Shown: positions 32,621 to 43,355 of the stretch, piece by piece | How the letters are laid out: every line of letters begins with the position of its first letter | How positions within the stretch are numbered: the stretch's first letter is position 1 | Origin: Schizophyllum amplum | Taxonomy: Eukaryota; Basidiomycota; Agaricomycetes; Agaricales; Schizophyllaceae | Direction of reading: 5' to 3' | NCBI GenBank assembly: GCA_007026445.1 | Contig: VDMD01000042.1 | Location: forward strand, 62,001-126,000 | Length of the DNA stretch: 64,000 nt | Position numbers and translations under genes: made by a program | The notes under the pieces: model-generated | What the model was told of the DNA's origin: nothing | Seen by the model: only the letters and a program-made list of their open reading frames with translations | Databases searched by the model: none

Positions 32621-32986
32621 CGAGACAAAGACTGGACTTACTGTTAGCGGTACCGGTAGGTAGCCGCGTGCGGTCATGTAGCTCCTACTCGCCGAGCCAC
32701 GCTGAACCCCCTCTGCTCGTCAATCAGCGCCGACCCCCCTCTGCTCGTCGATCCGCGCAAGACCTGCTAATACGGCAAGCCAGGCCGCGCTAGTGCCAAA
32801 GCCATGCAGTATTCCACCGACTGGTTGCATTGCGATACTCTCCCAACTCGTCGTATGCCGTGGTCTCGCAACTCGTCGCATGCAATCATCTCCCAGAGGC
32901 AGCCCGCGTGTACACTGTGGCGCAAACGTCGCTCGACTCACCGCGTATTGCTCGACTCACCACGTCTCTTCACCCAACGACGGGCG

Positions 32987-33110
32987 CACTTGTCTCCGGC
33001 GCGCTCTGTTCCCCACGCTGGCCGACGTGCGCTACTTCGACGAGAGAAAGCGTGCGGCCAGCTGCCCAGAAGGCATGTGGATGGGCGTTAACCACATCCT
33101 CCGTAGGTAG
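32987..33110 (+). pseudogene. 3' relic of an F-box family 1 gene
   Basis: The frame ending at 33110 reads RALFPTLADVRYFDERKRAA and MGVNHILRR before a stop. This matches the C-terminus of copy (iv), ALFPALAEVSCFGENGRTAK and RVNNILRQ. Nothing upstream matches the family, so only the last 40 or so codons survive. It lies just beyond the 5' side of copy (iv) and points away from it. Confidence 0.55.
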
Positions 33111-33379
33111 ATCGGACTCGGTGACGACATTCTCCGGCACACTCGGCGACGCCCTTCCAGTCCGGCAGACTCTCAGTGTGGCCCGAGAATAGGGTGGCGC
33201 GTAAGCAGATGAGCTCCTGCCATAAGTAGGTGAACCAGCTACTGGGGAGTCGCTGAGCACACTCACCGATGATAGTCATTGGTCTGTTAAGCGAGCTAAT
33301 TGTCCGTCGAGGGCGCTAGTTATCCGTGAAGGGCGCTGGTTGTTTAGTCGAGGGAGGCAGTCGTGCAACGAAGTCTGCA

Positions 33380-33525
33380 GCCCATCAAGTGGACCCGTCA
33401 ACCATCGAGGGGGACCCGTCGACCATGGAGGGGGACCCGTCGACCATTGAGGGGGACCCGTCGACCATCGAGGGGGGGCAGTCGACCATTGAGGGGGGCA
33501 GTCGACCATCGAGGGGGCCCTGGCG
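33380..33525. repeat. 21-bp minisatellite
   Basis: About six units of GACCATCGAGGGGGACCCGTC with small variants (ATCG, ATGG, ATTG; the last two units lose part of the spacer). Confidence 0.75.
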
Positions 33526-33599
33526 TCCGTGAGTGGCTCTAGCGTCCAGTCTCGAGGGACCTGTCGACCATCGAGGGGGCAACATCGTCGCTGGAATAT

Positions 33600-33875
33600 G
33601 ACATGCAGAGTCTTCGAATCTGTGCAGAGTCTTCGAATCTGTACGGAGTATTGGAATCTGCAAAGAGTTCTCGAAGTCTTCCCGCAGTCCTCGAAGTCTG
33701 CACGTAGTCGGCCTCGAAGTCTGCACGAAATCCTCGAATTTCGCACGAAATCCTCGAATTCCGCACGACGTAGTCGGCCTCGAGCCTGCACGTAGTCGGC
33801 CTCGAACCTGCACGTAGTCGGCCTCGATTTCTGCACGTAGTCGGCCTCGAACCTGCACGTAGTCGGCTTCAAATC
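33600..33875. repeat. 21-23 bp minisatellite
   Basis: Begins with CAGAGTCTTCGAATCTGTG units and passes into CGTAGTCGGCCTCGAACCTG units. The units are related by a TCGAA.CTGCA core, suggesting one array that diverged along its length. Confidence 0.7.
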
Positions 33876-34029
33876 TGTGGGGAGCCTGCGTGTACTTGCG
33901 CTCATCACTGTACAGAGACACATCAGCTATCAATGCACCGCGAGGTTTTGGAGAAGACCTACGTAGCTCTACGTAGAAGACCTACGTAGCTCTATATAGA
34001 AGAAGAAAAGATCTAGACCGAGCTGGAAT

Positions 34030-34185
34030 GGACATCCGACTATGGCTGCATATACATTCGACCGTGTCGGCGTAGACATTCGACCGTGTCGGCGTAGACA
34101 TTCGGCCGTGGCGGCGTAGGCATTCGGCCGTGGCGGCGTAGGCATTCGCCCAAGGCGGCATGAACATTCGACCATGGTGGCGCGC
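34030..34185. repeat. 22-bp minisatellite
   Basis: About seven units of ACATTCGACCGTGTCGGCGTAG and variants (CATTCGGCCGTGGCGGCGTA). Confidence 0.75.
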
Positions 34186-34364
34186 TGGACAGTAAACCGT
34201 TTTAAATTACTAAACCTGAGGGAAGTGAGGCAATTCGTGCGGATAGAGCAGCAGCATGCGGGTGATGGTTGAAAAATACTGCAGGGACGATTGAGAAATT
34301 TGAACGTTGCGCTGACGATTGCTGAGAATGTTGCAGTGGCGATTGAGAATGTTGCAGCGAAGAC

Positions 34365-34440
34365 TGAGCGTATCGCAAGGACGACCGAGCATATCGCAAG
34401 GACGACCGAGCATATCGCAAGGACGACTGAGCATATCGTA
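34365..34440. repeat. 21-bp minisatellite
   Basis: Three to four units of CATATCGCAAGGACGACCGAG. Confidence 0.7.
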
Positions 34441-35008
34441 GCGTTCGACGTAGCAGTGCGATGACGATTGAGAAAGACCGACTGACATCCCATTACGAGG
34501 GGTGGTGTATGAGTACGATGACGACCGGGGATGTAGGAGTACGACGACGACCGGGAATGTGGTAGGAGTACGCGAGATGACCAAGGGATAGCGAATAAGG
34601 ATAGTACATCTTGGAGTGAGGCTTGTGTTCTGCTTCTAAAGTATGCCAACGCGAGGAGGAGAGTGCGCCCATGAGCGGGTGGGAGAGTCGAACGGATGCG
34701 GGAGTGAGGGTGAGGAGCCTATGCCAATGAACGTCCGTGGATGAGATACTGTGACAATGCGAGAGGTAGACGATGGCGGTCCGTGATGAGGTGGCGTCAG
34801 GCCGTGATGGGTCGTATTGCACGACGGTGGACCGTGGATTCGGTCCGTAAGCGGCGCTTCAAATTCTCTCCTAGAAGACATCGCGTTAGACGTGCAGTAG
34901 AGCGGCGCAGAATGCAACACACCTCGGAGAGAAACATACAATGCCAGGAAATGCGCGCGACGCCAGAGAATAGGCGCGCGAGGCCAAGGAACAGGTACCC
35001 CGCGCCCT
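34441..35008. other. Intergenic
   Basis: No gene recognised; repeats of ACGACGACCGGG occur at 34515-34560. It includes the 3' side of the membrane protein gene that ends at 35009. Confidence 0.3.
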
Positions 35009-35497
35009 TCACACCTCCTCGAAGATATTCGACGTCTCCATCACGGCCTTGTATCGCGTCACCCCATGCTGCCTCTCCACCGTCGCCCTCGCCGCGATCA
35101 TCCACAAGCACACATCCTCCGCCGCCGCCAGCACCAGCTGCGCGATCGCCAGCCCCATATACACATTGTGCCAATACTCCGCATAGTAGTCGTTGAACAC
35201 AAACAGCCACCCGATGACGCCGAACGCGGCGGCCCAGAGCGCGGCGAGCAGGTACGCGACGACGAGCGCGGTGAGGGTGGAGTACTTGGAGTAGGTGCGC
35301 GGGCGGACGTCGCGCCACTGCATGATGAGGATGGCGGTGTGGAAGAGGAGGGTGAAGAAGGCGGCGACGGGGGCGAGGAAGAAGGACTGGATGCCCTGGG
35401 AGACGAGGGAGGCGGCGAGCATGAGGGCGCTGAGGACGAGCGACGCGTAGGTGAGGTTGCGGAGGTAGGGCTGGAAGGTGTTGGCGGTGGCGAACAT
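35009..35497 (-). CDS. Four-helix integral membrane protein (MARVEL-like topology)
   Basis: Single exon, 162 residues. The start at 35497 (MFATANTFQPYLRNLTYASL) was chosen over an in-frame ATG at 35689 because the extra 64 residues are a low-complexity Pro/Ser leader. Four hydrophobic helices: LVLSALMLAASLVSQGI, FLAPVAAFFTLLFHTAILIM, LTALVVAYLLAALWAAAFGV, and MGLAIAQLVLAAAEDVCLWM. The first and second are joined by a short loop and the protein ends with a charged tail (ARATVERQHGVTRYKAVMET). Agaricomycetes have many such small four-helix proteins; function unknown. Confidence 0.7.
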   Translation of the reverse strand: MFATANTFQPYLRNLTYASLVLSALMLAASLVSQGIQSFFLAPVAAFFTLLFHTAILIMQWRDVRPRTYSKYSTLTALVVAYLLAALWAAAFGVIGWLFVFNDYYAEYWHNVYMGLAIAQLVLAAAEDVCLWMIAARATVERQHGVTRYKAVMETSNIFEEV

Positions 35498-35689
35498 GGT
35501 GGCGGGCTGGGGAGGAGGAGAGGGCGATGGAGGATGAGGAGGAGCGGGCGACGTCGGAGGCGAGGACGCGGATGAGGGCAAGCTGCAAATAGCGCCGTCG
35601 GCACCGTCCCGCCGCGCTCGCTCATGGCGGGAGACGCTCGGCAGGTCTCGGCCCAAGCACTGCCTTCGCGATCTTGACAACCCGCTCAC

Positions 35690-35815
35690 GCGATCTTGAC
35701 AGCCCGCTCGTGCGTTCTTGACAAACCCCGGGCTTCATTGACTTTGATCCGGTTCCTGCATGTTACCATGACGACCTGTACCTTTATCCCCCTGTCCTCC
35801 TCTCCTCGTCCGTCA
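35690..35815. repeat. Dispersed intergenic repeat, second copy
   Basis: CGTTCTTGACAAACC, TTTGATCCGGTTCCTGCA, TGTTACCATGACGACCTGTA and a TTTATCCCCCTGTCC-type end occur in the same order as at about 7060-7175, but more diverged. Confidence 0.45.
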
Positions 35816-35864
35816 ACTTGACCTCTGTCCTCGAAGATGATGCCAAATGAGATCATCTATGTAC

Positions 35865-35950
35865 GCGCTAGGACGAAAGCACGCGCTAGAATGAAAGCAC
35901 GCGCTAGAATGAAAGCACGCGCTAGAATAAAAGCACGCGCTCGAATGCAA
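35865..35950. repeat. 18-bp minisatellite
   Basis: About five units of CGCTAGAATGAAAGCACG, nearly identical. Confidence 0.75.
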
Positions 35951-36179
35951 ATAACTGTATCGCGCCCGAAGAAGTACTACATACGCGCTCGAGTAGAGAA
36001 GGTGCCCGGCAGCGCCCTGCTTGCTGCTGCTGCTGCGGTACCCAAGGGTACGCAAGGGTACGCAGTCGCGACACGTCGCACCCGCCCCATTATACTCTCT
36101 GACACTGCCACCCAACCTGACAAGGTATTAGGGGTCCCGCGCGTTGTACAACCATTCAATCAAGTGCAGCCCTCCACCG

Positions 36180-36345
36180 ATTAGCGCTGCAGACCTCCAC
36201 CGATCAGCGCTGCAGCCCGGCACCCAGCGCTGCAGCCCGGTCCTGAGCGCTGCAGCCTGGCACTGAGCGCTGCAGACCTCCATCTATCAGCGCTGCAGCC
36301 CGGCGCTGAGCGCTGCAGCCCGGCACTGAGCGCTGCAGCCCTCTA
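36180..36345. repeat. 20-bp minisatellite
   Basis: About eight units of GAGCGCTGCAGCCCGGCACT with variants (some carry ACCTCCACCGATC in place of CCCGGCACT). Confidence 0.75.
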
Positions 36346-36354
36346 CGGCGCGAT

Positions 36355-36890
36355 ATGCGATCCTGGCGACTGGGGACAGACAGGGAATGGGAAGGAAGGG
36401 ACGCAAAGGGGACAGAAGGGATGGACGCAAAGGGGGCGGGAAGGATGGACGCGAAGGGGACGGGAAGGACGCAAAGGGGACGGGAGGGATGGACGCGAAG
36501 GCGAAAGCGAAGGAGACGGGAAGGATGCAAAGGAGAAGGGAAGGGAAGGCGAAGGGGACAGAAGGGAAGGACGCAAAGGGGACGGGAAGGCGAAGGCGGA
36601 AGGCTAAACGGACTGTGAAAGGGAGAGGGAGGGAGAGGTGGAGAGGGAGGTTCGGGATGGAGGGAGGGCTCGGAGATGGAGACGGAGGGCTCGGGATGGA
36701 GAGGTGGAGAGGAGGGGAGGAGGAGGGCTCGGAGATGGAGAGGTGGGGACGAAGGAGAGGTGAAGGGGGAGAGGTGAAGAGGTGAAGGTATGGGATGAGG
36801 GGCGGTGAAGGTACGGGATGAGGGGCGGTGAAGGTATGGGATGAGGGGCGGCGAAGGTAGGGGACGAAGGGAGTCAGGCAGGCCCGAACG
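36355..36890. repeat. Purine-rich (G/A) tract of about 530 bp
   Basis: The plus strand is almost all G and A, built of GGGAAGG, GACGCAAAGGGGACGGGA and GAGGTGGAGA type short repeats, with very few pyrimidines. The frames in it are low-complexity and not genes. Confidence 0.75.
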
Positions 36891-37535
36891 TGACGAAGAG
36901 CCCTCGTCAGGTCGAGTCGAGCGAGCCCTCGTCAGGTCGAGTCGAGCGAGCCCTCTTCGTCCCTAGCCGATCGGAGTCGAGCCCGAGTCGCCTCGTCCGA
37001 CCGGGCGCCGTCCATGCTTCGTTGAGCTCAACCAGATTCCGGTAAAGCGGTGGATGGGAGAGGCAGGCAGCGAAGAGGAGGGAGGGCAAAAGAGACGGGA
37101 GCAAGGCGAGGGTCGAGGGGAGGTTGGACATGCAGCTTGCGAGGCAAGGGGCCCGGTATGAGGAGGTAACGTTGGAGGATGCATAGTACCCATTGAGTTG
37201 TAGCGCTGGGTGCGTAGCCGTGGCGGTGGTGTAATGTCACTAGGTGGATCGCGGGGAAGGTCAACTGCTAGCGCGACAGGTTGTACGCTACTGTTTCTGG
37301 TCAGGACGAGAGGGGCGCACTGCAGCGTTGTGAGGAGGAGGAGGTGCATGCAGCATGGCATTGGCCGTGACGGCGGCGGGATGGCGGCGCCGGCTTGACG
37401 GGCCGTCGGCGGGCGGGTGACGCGTCGGCGGGGCGCGCGCATGCCGCGTCAACTCGCGATCGGGCCCGGCACGTCCGGCGCGGCGATCCCAGTCGCTTCA
37501 AGCTCGCGCGTCCACTTGCTCTAACCTTTCCCCCA
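36891..37535. other. Intergenic upstream of the OPA3-like gene
   Basis: Short duplicated stretch CCCTCGTCAGGTCGAGTCGA at about 36900-36950. Otherwise nothing is recognised. Confidence 0.3.
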
Positions 37536-38186
37536 ATGGCGACCGCCAAGATCGGGACGCTCCTCATCCGGACCCTCGCCAAACCCATCGCCTCTCAAAT
37601 CAAAGCGCAGGTCAAGCAGCACCCCTCCTTCCGCCGCATCTGCGTCGGGCTCGCGCAGAACATGCACCGCACCGAGATGCGCCTGCGCACCAACATACTC
37701 GGCGCATCCCTCCCCGCCTCCTCCATCCGCCCGCTCTCAGAGACCCGCGCGATCGAGAACGGCGCGAATGCGATTGCGGAGGGGTTTCTGTTTGCCGTCG
37801 CCGCCGCCCTCATCCTCGGCGAGAGCTGGCGGAGCAGCAGTCAGAAGGAGAAGCGGAAGGACTACGTGGACGATCAGCTAGAGGAGCTCGCGGGCAAGGT
37901 GGACGGGCTGGTAACGCGGGTCGAGGACGTCGCGCGCGCGTGGGAGGACGAGCAGAGAAGGTGCGTGCTAGACTATGGGTGACGGCTGAGCTGACTGAGG
38001 CGCAGGAACGAGGAGCTGTCCAGAGTCCTGCAGCGCGTCGTCGAGATCGGCCTCCGTGGCGGCTGGGCAGAGTGGGAGGGCACACCCATCCAGCTCCCCC
38101 GCGTCAATCTCGCACCACAACGCGCTACCATCGATGCCCCCGACCCTCACCCACCAAACGCAGAGAACGAGACGCAGTCCGCATAG
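37536..38186 (+). CDS. OPA3-like protein
   Basis: Two exons (37536-37960 and 38006-38186; 45-nt intron, phase 2) give 201 residues. Typical OPA3 features: MATAKIGTLLIRTLAKPIAS at the N-terminus, IKAQVKQHPSFRRICVGLAQ, a hydrophobic membrane segment AEGFLFAVAAALILGESW, and a C-terminal coiled coil (DDQLEELAGKVDGLVTRVED). OPA3 proteins sit in mitochondrial or related membranes; their biochemical role is not settled. Length and motif order fit the fungal family. No defect seen. Confidence 0.88.
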
Positions 38187-38409
38187 AGCATACCCTCCCC
38201 TTCTCCTTTACGCATCCACACCTCACCCTGTAGACCGCTGACTCTTCGCATACATTCCGTACTCGCTATATATTGACCTCACATCTACCCCCGCATCACA
38301 AGTTGCTTACACGCAATAATACCACTCAAGTCTCCGCTTCCTATATGTGTCTGCTTTCGTCGCGTCCGTGTCTGCCTTATCTCGTGTTCCGTCGCGTCGT
38401 CCAGCAGTC

Positions 38410-39140
38410 GCTTGCCACGTCGGGTCGGTCTAGCTCTCTCTCGCCCCTCGTCTCCCGCCCTCATCCTCTCCTGCCCTATTCTCCTTACCCTCCTCCTTTT
38501 CCCTTCCTCCTTCGTGCCCTCTCCTTCCCGGAGTCACCTCTCGTCTTCACGTCTGTGCCACCTCTCGTCTTCACGGCTGTGCCACCTCTCGTCTTCACGT
38601 CCGTGCTATCACCCGTCTTCACATCTCTGTCACCTCTCGTCTTCGGATATCTATCACCTCTCGTCTTCGGATATCTATCACCTCCCGTCTTCGCATATCT
38701 ATCACCTCCCGTCTTCGCATCTCTGTCACCTCCCGTCTTTGCGTCTGGGTCACCTCTCCCCCTCTACCTCTCCGATAGTCTGCCCAGCCTCTGCCTGATC
38801 TACCCTCCTTGACCTCCGCTTCGTCTTTGACCTCCGCTTCGTCTACCCTCTTTGACCTCCGCTTCGTCTACCCTCTTTGACCTCCGCTTCGTCTACCCTC
38901 TTCTCCCTCCGCTTCTCCCTTCGGCGTTCCCGCTTCCTCGACCACCTGTCTCACCTCCTCTCGTTCCCCTTCCCGCTTCCTCGACCACCTGCCTCGCCTC
39001 TCGCCCTCTGCCTCACCTCTCGACCACCCGCCTCACCTCTCGCCCTCTGCCTCACCTCTCGCCCTCTGCCTCACCTCTCCCCCACCAGCCTCACCTCGTT
39101 CCCCTTCCAGTCCCCGTTCGTTCCCTTCCCTATACCAAGG
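38410..39140. repeat. Pyrimidine-rich tract with nested minisatellites
   Basis: The plus strand is dominated by C and T. It holds about ten units of CACCTCTCGTCTTCACGTCT (24-bp period, 38530-38760), about four units of TTGACCTCCGCTTCGTCTAC (25-bp period, 38805-38900) and several CCTCACCTCTCGCCCTCTG units (38990-39080). The open frames through it are repeat artefacts. Confidence 0.75.
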
Positions 39141-39159
39141 GGCGGTCGGTGGGCTCGAC

Positions 39160-39420
39160 TTGACCTTAGAAGGTAGTGAGCTAGATCTTAGGAGGCAGTG
39201 AGCTAGTAGACCTCAGATGAGCTCGACTTGACCTCAGGTGAACACGAGCTAGACCTCAAGTGAGCTCGACTTGACCTCAAGTGAACACGACTTGACCTCA
39301 GGTGAGCATGAGCTAGACCTCAGGTGAATATGAGCTAGACCTCAGGTGAGCATGAGCTAGACCTCAGGTGAACATGAGCTAGACCTCAGGGGAGCATGAG
39401 CTCCACCGGCGAGGAAGATG
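39160..39420. repeat. 22-bp minisatellite
   Basis: About ten units of GAGCTAGACCTCAGGTGAACAT-type sequence, quoted as GAGCTAGACCTCAGGTGA plus a variable ACAT, GCAT or ATAT. Confidence 0.75.
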
Positions 39421-39531
39421 AAGAAAATGAATTCAAACCGGAGGACTCGCGGAAATATACAGAAGGACTCGTGTAAATATACAAAAGGACTCGGTCTCTC
39501 AGGCTAGACCTTCGACGCCCTGCCTCTCAGG

Positions 39532-42328
39532 CTAGACCTTCGACGCCCTGTCTCTCAGGCGCTCTGGGCGCCGGGTGGGCTCGGTGGGGGGTTTGATCTC
39601 TTTTGTTTCCTGGGTCGTCTTGGTCGCCTTGGTCTGCTGGGGCTGCTTGGTCGCCTTGGTCGGCTTAGTCACCTTGGTCGCTTTGCGCGTCGTCTCCGTC
39701 GTCTTGCCCGTCGTCTCCTTAGTCGCTTTGCGCGTCGTCTTTGCATTGCGTACCGTGATCGCGGGGGCCGGCTTGCCTATCTTCGCAGGGGGTTTGCACG
39801 TCGTCTCCTTAGTCGTCTTGCGCGTCGTCTCCTCAGTCGTCTTGCACGTCGTCTCCTCAGTCGCCTTGCCCGTCGTCTCCTTAGTCGCCTTGCACGTCGT
39901 CTCCTTAGTCGTCTTGCCCGTCGTCTCCTCAGTCGCCTTGCACGTCGTCTCCTTAGTCGTCTTGCGCATCTTCGCGGGACGGGCGTCTTCCTGCGCGACA
40001 AGTCCAAAGTCTTCCTGCACGACTCCAGAGTCTTCCTGCACGACGACTCCAGAGTCTTCCTGCACGACGACTCCAGAGTCTTCCTGCACGACGACTCCAG
40101 AGTCTTCCTGCACGACAAGTCCAGAGTCTTCCTGCGCGACGACTCCAGAGTCTTCCTGCACGACGACTCCAGGGTCTTCCTGCACGACGACTCCAGAGTC
40201 TTCCTGCGCGACGACTCCAGAGTCTGCGCCGCGCTTGCGTTTGCTGGTGCGCGGCTGTGGCGGCGGCTGGGCGGCGGGAATAGGCGCGGCGGTGGGAATA
40301 GGCGCCACGGTGGCGACCATAGGCGCGACGGCGGCGACCATAGGCGCGACGGCGGCGACCATAGGCGCCACGGTGGCGACCATAGGCGCGACGGCGGCGA
40401 TCACAGGCGCGGTGGCGGCGATCACAGGCGCGGTGGCGACCATAGGCGCGACGGCGGCGATCACGGGCGCGACGGCGGCGATCACGGGCGCGGTGGCGGC
40501 GATCACGGGCGCGGCGGCGGCGATCACGGGCGCGGCGGCGGCTCTCCTGTGGGTTTGCTTCGTCGGCAAGGGATTCGTCGCCGGCGCAGGCTTTGTGGAC
40601 TTCATCGCCAGATTGATCGCCTTCATCGCCAGATTAATCGCCTTCACGTCCGGATCACCATCGGTATCCCTGACCACCAGCGTCGGCCACGGAAACACGC
40701 TCGCCAAGAACAACCCGGCGGCATACGTGTCGAAGTCGTAGTAGTTGTAGGGGATTTCCAGAGTGATCCGCCGCTCGCTGAGCGTAGTGATCCTCCGCTC
40801 GCTGCGCGCAGTGTTCCTCCGCTCGCCGAGCGTCTCCGCAGGCGCGATTGGAGGGGGGATCGACGCCGTGTCGAGCTCGAGCGCCAGAAACGACAGTCGA
40901 GGGCATCGTCGCGCCAGACAAGCCAGGCTTGCAAACGAGCTCAGCGCGTATGCCGGCTCATATACAACTAATCTTGAACTGTACGCCCTGTCGATCCTAT
41001 TTGCGAATCGCAGCGCTTCGAGCCGCGGCCACGCCTCCGTCGCCGCATCCAAAGCGCCATCGACATCCGCGTGCTCGCACGCGAAGGTGATCTCGGCGTG
41101 GGTGATATTCGGAAACACAAACAAGTCAGCGAAGAACTCGCGCGCGACCATGCGCGGCTCCTCGCGCTGTCCATGCCACAGATGCGTCACCACGGCGAGG
41201 CGCGTGAGCGCGGCGGCGTCGCACGCGGAGCGAATGGTGCGGTAGAGCGCGCGGGCTGCAGCCGCTTCGGCGTGATCGAACCTCCAGCCTGTGATGGACA
41301 GCTCTCGCAGCTTCAGCGGCTTTGTCGACATGTTCTGTAGGATCTTCGTCACGTAAGAGAGATCGAACGGGTCGGGTATGCGCAGGATCTTCAGTCCGGG
41401 GAAGCCGGGCGCCCGTGGAGGAGTACAGCGCGTGAGGTCGCTCTCGACTCCCACTTTAGAGAACTCTAGCTCGACGAGCTCCTGGCCCGCGTGCGCGCGC
41501 AGTCCAGGCAGAGGCTGCAGATTGCAGTCGGGTATGATGGCGAACGCCTGAAGCGCGTCGAGGCGACAGAGGTGGCCGACCAGTGCATGATTCAGTGCCG
41601 CCCTCACTACGGAGGCGTACGCTATCTTCGGGCCCCCATCTTTGGCGGACGTCGAGCAGAAACGGAGCGCCATGTCATCGAGAAACGCCTTCATTCGCTT
41701 CCCAAGCATCAGGGAGCGGACGTTGGGCAGCAAGACGCCGCCAGCGGAGCAGCGATGCGCGGCGGCCATCACGCTCCACTCGACAGCAACATGAATTCGG
41801 CAGCGTCTGACGATCGGCCCGTCTTCGAGGACTTTGATGCGCCGCGCATACAGCTGCAGCCTCTCCCACTGCTTGGGAGGTATGGTGCCTGTTGCGTCAG
41901 GGCCGGCTCCCATTGTGAGTATCTGACGCTTTGTCAGCCTGTGGTGTCGCTTATGAGAGCGAGAAACTCACTTCATATCTGTCGTCTAGGAAGAGATCTG
42001 GATCGTCCTCTAAAGCTTCCCATGCCGTTCGGATTTCTCGCCGGCGATGCAGGCATGGCAATACTTTAAACAGAGGTGCGAGGCTTTCCTGCCTTTCCCA
42101 GAGCACGTCGAGCGCGACGGAGCTTACGAATTGGGCGACGCGGGAGAGGGAGAGAAGGGGTTCGATGCCTTCCGGATAGTACCCGTCGTCTTCGTGATAG
42201 TAGCCGTTATCTTCCGAATCCTCGTCGTCTTCTGAGTCCTCGTCGTCTTCAAAGTCCGGGACCTGAACTTGCTTGCATATCGCGTAGACGAGCTCGTACA
42301 CGGTGAAGAGACGACTGGCGGCAGACAT
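39532..42328 (-). CDS. F-box-like protein, family 2 (P1) with expanded repeat tail
   Basis: Two exons (42328-41972 and 41922-39532; intron 41923-41971, phase 0) encode 915 residues. The start MSAASRLFTVYELVYAICKQ is shared with P2 and P3. An F-box-like domain spans SLSRVAQFVSSVALDVLWER and QESLAPLFKVLP, with an acidic insert (EDSEDDEDSEDNGYYHEDDG) before it. The middle is an irregular LRR-like region (IPPKQWERLQLYARRIKVLE, KPLKLRELSITGWRF, EEPRMVAREFFADLFVFPNI). After THRRAAAAP the tail is three repeat blocks: about 17 units like APVIAA or APMVAT, about eleven units like VVVQEDSG, then many ETTGKTTK or ETTCKATK units rich in Lys and Thr, ending PTRRPERLRDRASKV. P3 has single copies of the same seeds. 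The tail is basic and likely disordered. Confidence 0.8.
39575..40540. repeat. Intragenic minisatellites in the P1 tail
   Basis: Three adjacent arrays inside the P1 coding region: GTCGTCTCCTTAGTCGTCTT-type units (39650-39970), ACGACTCCAGAGTCTTCCTG units (24-bp period, 40000-40230) and GGCGCGACGGCGGCGACCAT units (40280-40535, 18-24 bp). All periods are multiples of 3, so the frame is kept. Confidence 0.8.
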
Positions 42329-42399
42329 ACCGGGAAAAGGTGTGCTGTACGGACGCAAGGGAGGTAGTGTGTGACGGTCAGGAGCAAGAGCCTCAGAAA

Positions 42400-42515
42400 A
42401 GCGGCGCCAACAATAGGACGCAGCCGATTATATGTTAGCCGAGGCCGGCCTGGTCCACGTGATGGTGCCCTACGAGGCGAACAATGGACCCTTCGATTAT
42501 CGAACAACACGCGTC
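42400..42515 (-). promoter_or_regulatory. Conserved promoter of F-box family 2 (P1)
   Basis: On the minus strand: a GTGTTGTTCGATAATCGA stretch, GGTCCATTGTTCGCC, TCACGTGGACCAGGCCGG and TCGGCTAACATATAATCGG, then CCTATTGTTGGC. The same order occurs before P2 and P3. TAACATATAA is the likely TATA element and CACGTG an E-box. Confidence 0.55.
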
Positions 42516-42519
42516 CGAT

Positions 42520-43355
42520 CGCACACTGCACAGCGGCTGCTGTGACATATAGGCGGGCTAGCTGAGAGCCGTCGCATCGCGAAGAGAAGAAAGATGAGCG
42601 TCGAACAGCTAAACGCCACTGGATCAAGCGCGTATGCAAGAGCGAAGATAAAACCGGGTCCGGGATCACCGCAGAAATATTTTATCACGTGAGTATCACG
42701 TGCGAAAAGGTGACGTGCTCCTTGTTATGGTTGAACTTCGGCAGTCATCGCTGAGTTTGATGGATAGTATTAGATGTCACGGAGACTGGGCGCAGACTGA
42801 TAGTCTTTCTCCTCAGATAAACGAACAGAAAACGAACGGACGAAAAAGATGCGGAAGAGCGACCGTGTTCGTCCCATTCGGAGACACACTGAGGATGGTT
42901 GGTACTACATGATCGGTCGATATGCTAGTTTAGGCATGCAAGTAAAGCGCGTCCGCGCGAGGCGTAGGTAGGTACGGGTCGTTAGTGAGTTGACAAAACT
43001 AGTTCGTAGGTACTGTACAAAGGACTGCGTCGAAGGACATAATGAACCCCGCGAACAAGATCAAAGATATCGTGCAAGGTATCGTAGACGAGAGATAAAA
43101 TATCTCCTGAATGAAGGAAGCAGTCTCATAGAATACTGTAAGCCAACGAGGCGTAGAACGAAACGAATAGGTTAGTCATAACGAGATCCGGACAGCGTCC
43201 GTTCATTCCTTTGGGTCCACGCACATACGCCGACACGTACAGCTTTCACGTCGACACGTCCACCTCCCGTGCCGCACTGCCTCTTCACACACACCATCCC
43301 ATGCCCCTCCCCTTACCAGTACTTCCTCCTTACCCGTACCTCCTACCCGCCCTGC
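42520..43355. other. Intergenic
   Basis: No gene recognised; it contains the 3' region of the BTB-like gene. Confidence 0.3.

Noticed and set aside
33385..33933. Minus-strand frame of 182 codons
   Set aside because: It consists of translated minisatellite units (SMVDGSP and EADYVQVRGRL repeats), with no independent coding evidence.
33380..34440. Possible CRISPR-like array
   Set aside because: Units are directly adjacent with no unique spacers, and the genome is eukaryotic; these are minisatellites.
39575..40741. 388-codon plus-strand frame antisense to P1
   Set aside because: It is a by-product of the in-frame repeats and GC content of P1; it has no start context, splice pattern or domain.
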